64,000 nucleotides of DNA from Ryuthela nishihirai. Its lineage: Eukaryota; Arthropoda; Arachnida; Araneae; Heptathelidae. Positions within the stretch are counted from its first letter, which is position 1. Each line of letters opens with the position of its first letter. The notes under the pieces were generated by a model. It was not told the DNA's origin, ran no database searches, and saw only the letters and a program-made list of their open reading frames with translations. This document shows positions 21,836 to 31,121 of the stretch, one piece after another. The DNA lies in NCBI GenBank assembly GCA_038380435.1, contig JAWZYU010000013.1, positions 9,995,901 to 10,059,900 of the forward strand. The letters run 5' to 3'. The position numbers and the translations under genes are program-made.

Positions 21836-23844
21836 GTAGCTTTGAATCCAGAAATGTAATGAACGTTTCATGATAAAAATGTGCAAAAGCTGAAGTTCAT
21901 TAGCTCTGAAGGAAAAAAAAAGTAGCCATTTGTGTTGCTATTTAGCGCTTGCTTAGAAATTTTGGAGAGCTAAGCAAGATTTTCGTAAGAAGTAGATCAG
22001 GTTTAAGAAGTTATGCGGAATAGGTAAATTAGTGTTAGGTATTGTGGAAAAAACAATATTTAGGATTCATGGAAAATTTCTTGTCAGAGTAGTGAGTATG
22101 TTGAATCGTAAAAGAGTTACTTTTAAATTTGTGCTCTTTGTACAGGTGACAAAATAGAAAACTAGACCAAGCTGAGTCTGAAATAAGTGAAATTGCCCAC
22201 AGTAGAGCCTTATTATAAATATATGTAGTATTAATTGAATTTTCCTTTCAAAAATTGCTTCCATTCCCAATAACGCAAGCGTCCACGCGATACTACATAA
22301 CTTCAAAAGTAAATAGCAAAAGTCGTCGTATTTTCCCTTTACTAAAATCTGCATACATTATTCTGTCTGCACATGTATCTTGCGCCATTACATTTCGAGT
22401 TTGTATCGTTTGCATAACAGAACTGATCTCCCAAAAGCAAGACAATCTTCCTCTAATCCTTCTCCAAGACGAAGAATCTATCGTTGGCGAATCCTCAAAG
22501 ACGTCATCTTCCATCAAAGGATGAGTCATTACTAAGGAGTCTTCAACATTTCTTTCACCTTAGCGTATGTATCCGTCCATCTTGAAATTCATCTTCGGGG
22601 CAGTGTGTGGAGGGAGGGAGCCTTTCTCTTGCAACTAGAGAGTCTGCATGAATTGCGAGAGAGAGGAACAGATAACAAAGCGAAGCAGATAACCAATCAA
22701 CTCCAAATTTTTCTTACAACGAAACTTGTCGGAGACGAACAACGCAGCCGATTTCAGCTCTGATTGCCGATTCGCTCGAGGTCTGATTGTTAAGTCATCG
22801 AGCGCTGCTGCTGCTTCCCTCCTTCGGTGGCGCGCTTTGTTTGCGCGAATTCCCTCGCTCCCTCATAATGAAGGGACTTGCCCGTTGTGTGTTGCTCCAT
22901 GCAGTAATGACACATCTTTAAACGTCGACCCGCAAGACTCCAGAACGTTGTCGTTTTTTCTCCACTCTTCTCTTTCCATTCAACTCTGCTCCCCCCACAA
23001 CTCCTTCCCCCTCCCATCTTTGTCATAGTTCTCTTTCGACGGCTAGTTTGCTCGTGCAGACAGAGTTCACTGAATTGCTCATTTAGTTCCGAGATTTTGA
23101 TAATGAGTTTCGTACCCGACTGCGCTCTCCGCATCTCCAGCAAACTCTTTTTCCCTTTCTCTTGATACCAGCCAGGCATGCAGGAGGAGGAGAAAGGGCA
23201 CTTGGCGACGACGCTTACCGGAGTGTTGCTGCCGGTAGGTGACGTCACCGGAATGAAATAATAAACGAGCTCTCGCAGAAACATAATCACTGCAATAGCC
23301 GTTGCCATCGTCAGAGGAGACAAATGATCCTCCATCGATTAGGGAAGCTTTCTTTCGATTCGGCTGTTGCCATCCGTCCATCAAATGATGAATGGAGACA
23401 GGGTGATCCATCCTCCGAAAATGGACGGGGCTGAAAAGAAATCAAGTTTCGTTTAAGAAACGATAAACTTCCTTAGATTAATCGATGACCAAAGAAATAG
23501 ACAACATAATGTGACAATGCCTTTCGATTGAGGTGGGAAGACGTTGAAGAAGGATTGCACTGGGATGTCATGTGGGACGGACATTTCTCCAAACATAAAA
23601 AATATAGATTACTAATAAAAAAAAGTCAAAAATAAATCCATTTCAAAAACATATATTTAAATATCATTAAAAGACTTAAAATGTTTATATATATATATCA
23701 TGTATCCAAATTTTTGTTCTTTATAAATTTAGCAGCGCATTCCAGCAAACCGTTTAGAAATGTTTGGTTTATTGCTTTACGAGCAGTAGTTTTTTTAAAC
23801 TTGACTTTAAATAAAAATACAGGACAGTGGACAGGTATTATGCA
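21836..23844. other. Unique DNA; CpG-containing stretch at 22.7-23.4 kb
   Basis: No gene recognised. Between about 22700 and 23420 the sequence is less AT-rich, rich in CG dinucleotides, and includes the palindrome GGTGACGTCACC (about 23238-23249), a match to the cAMP-response element core TGACGTCA. Overlapping frames on both strands (for example 22790-23335 minus) have no known domain. A regulatory or exonic role is possible but not shown. Confidence 0.4.
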
Positions 23845-23956
23845 GCAGATGGTAGCCTTTAGCCAAGATCATCCAGCGTGTTCTTTAACTTATACAGGGT
23901 AGAGTTGTCCTGCACACGGTCGAAGGCTTAACATCCTATTCGACGGAAGGCGAGGT
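23845..23956 (-). mobile_element. SINE family 1, old fragment split by a younger copy
   Basis: GCAGATGGTAGCCTTTAGCC, CCAGCGTGTTCTTTAAC and CTGCACACGGTCGAAGGCTT match the middle of the family in reverse orientation. The young SINE at 23957 is inserted within it, duplicating GGAAGGCGAGGT. Confidence 0.85.
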
Positions 23957-24334
23957 TGTTGTTGTTGGGTTGTTTTACCTCTGAGCGGCACTTTTTTGCA
24001 CACCATGGGCTAAATGGCCAGGTCACATGGACCCCGAAGGCTTAGAGAAGGTTGGGGAAGGGCTGTTGGGAGACAGATGGTAGCCTCCCGTCAAGGCCAT
24101 CCAGCGTATTCTTTAACGTGCACAGGGTATGGCTCTCCCGCACACGGGGCCACGGCTTAACGTCCCATCCGACGGACGGCGGCCTTTTCAAGCCCATCGG
24201 TGTCCCCTACTGACCGTGGGCAGGGCGGGGATTTTTGCGGAGATAAATCTCAACGCTGACCCAGCTGGGACTCGAACCTGGGAACTACAGATTACGAGCC
24301 TGGCGCGCTACCGACTGAGCCACCCCCCGCCCCT
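23957..24334 (-). mobile_element. SINE family 1, young full-length copy
   Basis: Complete copy in reverse orientation, from the AACCC-type end (GTTGGGTTGTTTTACCTC) to the tRNA-like head (GAGCCACCCCCCGCCCC). A perfect 12-bp duplication GGAAGGCGAGGT flanks it (23945-23956 and 24335-24346). Relative to other copies it has a short internal deletion around 24060 (GGGAAGGGCTGTTGGG). Confidence 0.92.
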
Positions 24335-24373
24335 GGAAGGCGAGGTGATTATATAATTGTTATATATCACTTA

Positions 24374-25600
24374 TTATAGAAGGTGAGGATTCTGTCATGG
24401 CTAGGTGGGCTGAGCATTTCAGTGATGTTCTAAACAATGTGGTTAGTTCTACTTCCATTGTTTGTAATGATGATAGATGCATTGGTGGCTTTAATGTTGG
24501 CCCTATAGTACATTCCGAAGTCACTTTGGATATCTCTAAATTAAAACTGCATAAATTCCCAGGGGTAGATGAAATTATTACGGAAATGCTGGAAATGTAT
24601 CAGTTACCACATGGCTGACTGAAATTTTGAATATCTTTTACAATAGAGACATTGCTCCTAAGGATTTTACCAGAACTATTATTATCCCACTGTGAGCGTA
24701 AGTGACAAATATTATTACCATTAAATGTGGCGGCATGGCTGTCCGATTCCTGACAACAGATGGCGCCAATGGCGAATGGTAATTGATTAGATTTAGCTGT
24801 TAAGACGCTTGTGGGAAACCTGGTTCGAATCCCAATCAGGACAATTAATCATTTCGGATTTTTTTCACTTAAACTCTTAAAAACTGTTTTCATTTTCAGA
24901 AACCTGTGGTTACTAGCTTCATGGATTTCAAAAAGGCTTTTCCATCTGTTGATCGCCATAATTTGTGGTGAGAGTTGATAAGGCTTGTAGCAGTTGGTTT
25001 AGTATTGCTTCTGGTGTTCGATAAGGGTGCATTTGTCTCCTTTTCTCTTTAGTTTGGTAATTGATTATGTTATGTGAAATTCACTGCAAGGGAAAGATTT
25101 TGGCCTTAAATGGTCTGGAGATAAGAAAATTTCTGATTTAGACTATGCTGATGATTTAGTCCTTTTGGCAAATGATGTTGATGAGATGAACTCTTTCATT
25201 CGAGCTCTTGATGAAACTGGTAGTAGAGTAGGTTTGGTGACAAACAGAGAGAAAACTAAAGTGATGAAAATTGGTCAGGCAGGTTGTGATTCAGTTAATC
25301 TGAATGATTATACTCTTGAGCAAGTGTATCAGTTTAGTTTTCTTGGGAGCTATGTTATACCTAAAGATTAAAATTAGGCCATATTTTTTTGTTAGTTTGG
25401 TCTTTGTAAAGTTAAGCTATGGTAGCGAAACATAAACTCTTTGTAATCAACGGCAAATTTAATGTCTTTGATTCCAGATGTTTACGCAGTATCTTGGGCA
25501 TCAGGTGTTTTGACCTTGTAAGCAATGATGAGGTTAAGCTGTAGAGTAGGGAATCTCCTTTGAGCAGATATCTGGAGGAAAAGGCTGCTGGAAAAACGTT
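24374..25600 (+). mobile_element. RTE-like LINE, copy C, rearranged fragment
   Basis: Starts within the linker before reverse transcriptase (GEDSVMARWAEHFSDVLNN), runs to KDFTR at about 24670, and is then replaced by about 200 bp of unrelated tRNA-like sequence. It resumes near 24898 at the FMDFKKAF-like block and continues through YADDLVLLANDVDEMNSF (about 25146-25200) and C-terminal fragments to about 25580. Stops and deletions are frequent. Both ends are truncated. Confidence 0.85.
24692..24897 (+). repeat. tRNA-like insert inside LINE copy C
   Basis: This segment holds GGTTCGAATCCCAATC, a good match to an RNA polymerase III B box, preceded at about 24797 by TTTAGCTGTTAAGACGC, a possible weak A box. 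It replaces the LINE stretch encoding reverse-transcriptase blocks between KDFTR and FKKAF. It may be a third SINE family with an accompanying deletion, or filler DNA. Confidence 0.55.
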
Positions 25601-27519
25601 TTTCTGCTTATTCGACAATATATAATGTTACTACTTATTTAACAATAATCCAGGTGATTTTATTTTCCATAAAGGCAATTTTGGCAACAGATGTTAATAT
25701 CAAAGAAATATAAATCTATGGATTCACTGCTCAGTGCTTTAAAATAGGGAACATCAAATGCTGAACGAGATTGTTAAAACGTTCAGATTTTAAATAAAAT
25801 TGCTTGTGCTTTAAATGCAGTGTTTTACAAGTTACCAGAAGGAGTTTTAAACGATTTCTCCGAATGTTGCATCTGTCACTTTCTTTTGCTTTACATATTT
25901 CGTTAGAGAACCAAACGATCAAAGAGAGAAAATTCCTTGCATAGAAGTGGCAAACTGAAATGCCCTTTCGAAAGAGAGTTGATGTTTCGTTTGACAAGAA
26001 CAAGAATCGGCGGTTCGCATATTTGTTAGATCAGCCATCTGAAGCATCGAGGCAAAACTCGGTCGACCGAAGACATCGTCTGTTACATAAACAGAGCAAG
26101 CGGTTTTTCCAGTTCTTCGGCCCCGGATTTTAATTTAAGTCCGTGACAGGCTTTTCTGGCTCGTGGTAGAAACCGCAATTATTTTTCCCAACTCAGATGG
26201 CTACGAATGGTAATAATAATTATAAAAAATGAGAACAAAAACCATGAGAGAAAAAAACCCGAGAGAAGTATTTGTTCTGGCTGAAGATGAAGATGTTGGA
26301 TTTTTTTTTCTTCCCGTTCTCTGCTTGGCATGACTTAATTAACTTCAACTGCAGCCTGTTGCTTTGGCAACGCCCGCGAAAAGAAGAATATCTCGCTCAT
26401 TTTGTTTGTTCCGTGTGGCAACAGTAGCGACTTCCATTCACGAGCCTCGCCAGGAAGCCAACTTGCGCTCGTCGCACGCGATGCTCGAGAGGAACGTTGT
26501 TTATGCTCGGGGCATCGGTGCGAATGAAAACGCGCCAGTTTAATTATGACGTTCCGCGCGGCGAGATGGAAGAAATTTTGCAGCTCTAATGGTAGGAAGG
26601 GAACAGATGGAGATGGTATTTCTGTTCTCTTTCTCTGTAATTGTCTTCGTGTAGAAACAGGCAAATGCAGTCAAAGGATGCATAAGCTGTTGCTTTTGGT
26701 AAAAAGAAAAACTTCCGCAGGAAACCAGAAATACTTGTTAGAAAGAGTTTCAGCAACATAATGCAATCCATTTTTCTTTTTATACACATTTGAAATTGTA
26801 AAAGTTCATCATGATCACAGAGTTTGGTATTCACTTTCAAATGACTCTCCCCCCCCCCCCCGCCACCACCACCACCTCATGATCCTGAAGATGCAGTGTT
26901 CGCCTCCCTCGGCCAAGCATCGTTATATTTGTGAAAGCCTTAGCGAGGTCGATCCACTTCCGAACATCCGTGGCCTTTCCGATCACCAGACGTAAAGAAG
27001 GTAAAATTTATCTTTGGAAAAACGGGACTTCACTATTTCATCTATCGAGAAGGGAAACATCTCGCGACACTTGCTGCGACGTCTCATAATCAGGCCCGGA
27101 TATAGAAAAACATAAAGGGGGAGGGGGAAGGAAGTAGCCGGAAAAAAGGTAATAGGGCCACCCCTCTTACTTTTGCGACTGGATTTGAACCATTACGCAA
27201 GTGACTGGATTTCCGTTGCAGTATAACATTTTCTCCTCCGTTTCAGAGGTTTTTAAAAGGTTTCTCGAAAAAAAGCGTGACATATGTAAAAGGTTAATAA
27301 TTTTTGCCTCCATTACCCTTATTAGCATTCTCAAAGGGGGCATGACCCCTCCCTTCCTAGATCAGGTCCTGCTCAGAATCAATCCGTTAGGCAGAGACCA
27401 TTAAATTTGCGTATGGCACCTTTTTGCTGTCAGTTGAGTGAACGGGGATGGAAAAACTTACGGGAAACGGTGGAGTCGAAATCGGATAGCATTCCTGGGG
27501 CATGCTTTCGACATCATAT
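25601..27519. other. Unique DNA; candidate RFX-type site at 26358
   Basis: No gene recognised. The stretch 26320-26600 is richer in CG dinucleotides. It contains GTTGCTTTGGCAAC (26358-26371), which on the minus strand fits the X-box pattern GTTGCC-N3-GCAAC bound by RFX factors. A 13-base C run followed by CCACCACCACC lies at 26849-26876. Frames here lack motifs. Confidence 0.45.
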
Positions 27520-28292
27520 GGAGTAAATACACATCTCATCATCTTAGAGCTAAATTTAAAACAAAAATTAAAGATTTGAATGTCATCTGTTGTTATGCCC
27601 ACACAGAGGACTCTGACGAGAACGAGAAGGATATGTTTTATAGCCAGCTTCAGGATATTTTGAATTCTGTGAAGAAAGGAGATATTTCTTTTGTGCTAGG
27701 TGACTTCAATGCTAAAGTTGGTACTGACTCTAATCTTTGGGCAGGACTGTTAGGTCCCTTTGGCTTTGGTCGTTCCAATGGCAATGGGGAACGTCTTCTA
27801 CAGGTAAGTAAACTTAATTGTTTGCAAATAACTAACACATAATACAAACACCGGGGCATATATAAATATACATGGGTTTCACCTAATGGGTTGCACAGGA
27901 ATATGATACATTATATTTTAATTAACAGCAAATGGGCTAGTTCAGTTAGCAATACCAGATCATACAGGGAAGACGAAATTGGGTCTGACCATTACCTGGT
28001 CAAAAGTGTTTTGCAGCTGAAGCTTAAGAAATTTTGTGCTAACGTTAAAAAAATTAGTTATACAACTGAATGCCTGAAAGATCGAAATATAGCCAAAACA
28101 TACCATGAGAGAGTCGTTATAACAATCGTGGTATGGTTACTGCTGAAGTTGAGAAAGAATGGGATCATTTTAAACAGGCTTTTCTTGAAATCAACAGAAC
28201 TCTTTTGGGTAAAAGGGAACAGAGTAAATATAATTATTTGAGTGATAAGGCTATGGAACTTATTTCTGAAAGAAGGAAGTGCAGGATTAAGA
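27520..28292 (+). mobile_element. RTE-like LINE, copy E, endonuclease fragment
   Basis: Encodes the middle and end of the endonuclease (CCYAHTEDSDENEKD, LGDFNAKVGTDSNLW, GSDHYLVKSVLQLKLKK) and the start of the linker up to SERRKCRI. It lacks all reverse transcriptase. Loss of the 3' side is not the usual 5' truncation of a LINE insertion, so a later deletion or rearrangement is likely. Stops interrupt it, for example TAA at about 27841. Confidence 0.85.
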
Positions 28293-28805
28293 CATAAATT
28301 AGTGATTGTTATATCATTATGTGATTTACTTATTGGAAGCCATATATTTCAGCAGTAAACTTCTTGATATGTAAGTGAATGATCAGTATATTTAAGTTTT
28401 TAAAATCGTAATCTTCGTTTCTGATCTTAACGTCCAGTTGTGTCTTCGATCACCCTGCTTCTGGGAAGTCTATATTTAGAAACGTGACCTTGCCTACGGA
28501 GTCGCCGCTACCGCATGTCTGTGAACTTCGTACTTGTGGGATCACTACAAAGCTGCCACTATCTCGGCATTGGTGTCGTGAAATTACTCTGTATTATATT
28601 TCTCCACAGGATCAGATATCAATAAGGCAAACGACAGTCTGCATACTATTCCAACTGCTATTCCACTTAAAAGCAATCCTGCCACTCTACGTAGTAATTT
28701 TATGTCGCAGATAGAGAAAACGTGTTCTTTATTTAACAAAATATGCGATAAAAAAATCTGCCAATCAGACAGAATGATACAATAGCATTCGACAATGCAA
28801 AAAAG
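28293..28805. other. Unique spacer, nothing recognised
   Basis: About 500 AT-rich bases between LINE copy E and the first protein-like segment of the CR1-like composite. No motif was seen. Confidence 0.45.
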
Positions 28806-29595
28806 AAGTTAAGATCTTTGAGGATTCTTTGAAAGAAGAAGCTGATAAAAATGTCTCCTTTTCCTCTATTGATAGGAGTCCATTGGGTATTTCTCCGTTA
28901 TCCGACTTGGTAAAAAATTTGGAAGCTTTTCCGGAAAAAAAATTTGAATTACTCAATAGCGAAATACCTTTTAACAGAGCAAATATAAATTCAATTGTTG
29001 ACCATTAAGCCGTCCCATGGCCGATCTAAGGGACCTGGGTTCGAGCCCCGGGTAAGGCATGGATGTTTGTGTTGTTTTTCTGCTGAGAGTCTGCCATTCT
29101 CTCAGATCTCCTACTATGGCATATAAACTGAGAGGCTCCTGCAAGACCTCTGTGGCAAGCAACTACTTGAAGGGGTATTTATTTTTATTATTTTTTATTT
29201 ATAATACCATGTGTAACAATTCGGCTATCAGCTATAGGTCATCCAATATTCATAGTATTTTGTCAGCCCTCTTGAATTTTTATATGCCAGTGCTCTCAGT
29301 GGCCATCCTATTTCCAGCTCTGCCAATCATCAGCCTAATCGAAAGTCCTAGCAACAGCAAATCTAGTCAGTCGTCTTACTCTACTAGCTCCCAGGAATCC
29401 AACCCAAAGGTTATTGCTAAAACCCATTCGACCAGCCCAAAAACGTCTGTACTGGGCACTCGAGAAGTGCCCAATGTTACTATGGTGAGCATTCCCAAGA
29501 AAAAGCGAATTTTAGTTAATAGATTTAGCCCTATTACTACTTCAAGTGACATTGTGAACATGCTTGACAACACAGATATGCTTTTGAATGTGTGA
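28806..29595 (+). pseudogene. Possible ORF1 of the CR1-like LINE, split by a SINE
   Basis: A plus-strand frame before the SINE reads KIFEDSLKEEADKNVSFSSI and ends near NSIVDH at about 29008. After the SINE, a frame to 29595 is rich in Ser, Pro and Thr (SPSNSKSSQSSYSTSSQES) and ends VSIPKKKRILVNRFSPITTS and MLDNTDMLLNV. Its position just ahead of the endonuclease start suggests the nucleic-acid-binding first ORF of a LINE. No zinc knuckle, RRM or esterase motif was recognised, so the identity is inferred from order only. Confidence 0.4.
29009..29200 (+). mobile_element. tRNA-derived SINE, family 2
   Basis: Begins GCCGTCCCATGGCCGATCTA, has a B box GGTTCGAGCCCCGGG, then ATGGATGTTTGTGTTGTTTT, CTACTATGGCATATAAACTG and ends GGGGTATTTATTTTTATTA. 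A second copy in reverse orientation lies at 44087-44293, and an end fragment at 54000-54034. Compared with the second copy, the A-box region is shortened by about 20 bases. Its protein-like frame is accidental. Confidence 0.85.
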
Positions 29596-29805
29596 AACTC
29601 AGAACAAAAAATATCGATCTCTATGCCTCCTTTGTCATAACCTGTGATAATCAAAATCTGGATCAGTTCTTAAATCCGAATTTATGGTCGAAAAGAACTT
29701 TTATCACAGATTAAAGATCACTCCAATCAGACGCCTGTTGCTTCAAGTTCACAACCCAACAACAACTAATGACTTTCAAATAATTTGAATACTGTAGAGC
29801 TATTT

Positions 29806-29899
29806 TTATGAATCCGCGCAGCATATGCAATAAAATACAATGCACCATTTTATCTATGCTCACAACTTCGATATATTGTGTGTCTCAGAAACATGGCTC
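29806..29899 (+). pseudogene. Start of the CR1-like endonuclease
   Basis: The frame FMNPRSICNK to ILCVSETWL matches the opening of LINE endonucleases (a NARSLRNK-like start and the ETWL block that contains the catalytic Glu). It is cut after ETWL by the RNase H LINE insertion and continues after 35076. Confidence 0.75.
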
Positions 29900-29904
29900 G
29901 ATAT

Positions 29905-30790
29905 GACAGTGAAACCGCTAAGTGGGACCTCCATCCCACCAGAAGACTGAGCGTGTCATGGTCTATGGAGTTACCATCAGGTCGAGGAATTGAAATATAC
30001 ACTGATGGTTCCAAGAGCGAGGATGGTGTGGGCTTAGCCTACACTGTCTGCAATCAAGGAGCCAAAGTGTACGATTGCAAGAGGAAGGTATCAAATAATG
30101 GCTCAGCCTTCCAAGCAAAGCTGCTTGCCATCAGAGAGGCCCTAATTTGGGCACTCAATGATGGCAGTCAGAATAACGACATCCGGCTGTACACCGACAG
30201 CTGGGCAGCTCTGCAAGCGCTTGAAGATGCAAACAGCAGGCATCAGATAGTAAACGAGGTCAAGCGCCTCCTGGGCAATCAGAACATGCCCAGAGTTTCC
30301 TTCTACTGGATCAAGGCATACGTAGGTCATGAGGGGAACGAGCGGGCAGATCAACTGGCCCACTCAGCAGGTACTAACATCCAACCTGAGAGAGCGGTAA
30401 AGACTTCTAAAAATACCCTGAAGTCGATCTTAAGTCAAACAGTTATGGACGAGTGGCAGAAGCTCTGGGATACGACTGAGAATGATCTTCAAGCAAAGAC
30501 ATTCTTGCAAAGGGTCGGTCTATCACTGATGTCCTGAGACCACTATCTAACGCAGGTACTGACAGGACAAGGGAGTTTCTCAGCATATCTGGAGCGTTTT
30601 AAGATCGCTACCGACAGTTACTGCGGCTGTGGGGTTCCAGATGCAGATGTCGGGCACTATATCCTCCGGTGTCCAATTCAGAAGGGTTCGTTAACGAACT
30701 CAGGAGCTCCCAGGCTATCAGTGAGGCAGCAGGCGGGGCAGTCACGGTGTCCATCAGGAGTGCCCGAGTTAGGACGCACCTGAGGGACAT
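29905..30790 (+). pseudogene. RNase H domain and Cys-His tail of an I/LOA-like LINE
   Basis: RNase H removes RNA from the RNA-DNA hybrid during retrotransposition. The domain shows IEIYTDGSKSEDGVGLAY (first Asp), SAFQAKLLAIREAL, RLYTDSWAALQAL (Asp) and YVGHEGNERADQLAH (His and Asp). The second acidic site is Lys here (QAKLL), while copy 2 at about 34110 keeps Glu (QAELL), so copy 1 likely lost catalysis. A TGA at 30536 ends the frame. Past it, the reading continues DHYLTQVLTGQGSF and CGCGVPDADVGHYILRCP, a C-C-H-C motif typical of this LINE group's C-terminus. Confidence 0.85.
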
Positions 30791-31020
30791 GCGCTGGCTC
30801 GTCTGCCGGCTCTGGGACTCACTTTTTTGAGACAGGAGCTGCTTTCGCTCTTTTACTTATTTTCCATTTCTCTCCTGGGCTGCGCTCAGCACTCTCTTTA
30901 ACGCCACCCATACTCCACGTCCCTATTGGGTCTCGTCTGAGACATACTTCATCTTCTACTTCCAGGCTTCTCATGCCAGCTCGTGTAGTGTCGAAAGACA
31001 GAATACGAGCTATTCCCCAT

Positions 31021-31088
31021 GGGGTGCTATAATTGGGGTGGGGGGCGGTTCCTTTGGGAACCGCCCCCCAAACCAATTATAGCACCCC
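31021..31088 (+). other. 3'-terminal hairpin of I/LOA-like LINE copy 1
   Basis: Arms at 31021-31052 and 31057-31088 are complementary at 30 of 32 positions around a TTTG loop; the left arm begins GGGGTGCTATAATTGG and the right ends CCAATTATAGCACCCC. It lies about 30 bases before the element's 3' end. Copy 2 has a shorter hairpin of different sequence at the same place. It may be the structure recognised by reverse transcriptase, which is an inference from position. Confidence 0.85.
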
Positions 31089-31121
31089 CCCCCCCCCAAT
31101 TATTGAGAGGTACCTACTCTG

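Larger units (their letters stand above)
29900..31121 (+). mobile_element. I/LOA-like LINE, copy 1 (RNase H and 3' end only)
   Basis: This copy starts just before the RNase H domain and runs to the 3' terminus TGAGAGGTACCTACTCTGACAG. It is followed head-to-tail by copy 2, which has the same 3' end at 35075. The upstream junction lies in the CR1-like endonuclease. A long hairpin stands near the 3' end (31021-31088). I/LOA-type placement rests on an RNase H domain followed by a Cys-His motif. Confidence 0.8.

Noticed and set aside
22790..23335. Minus-strand 181-codon frame as a host gene
   Set aside because: It is crossed by another long frame on each strand, has no domain similarity that I recognise and no splice or repeat-independent support.
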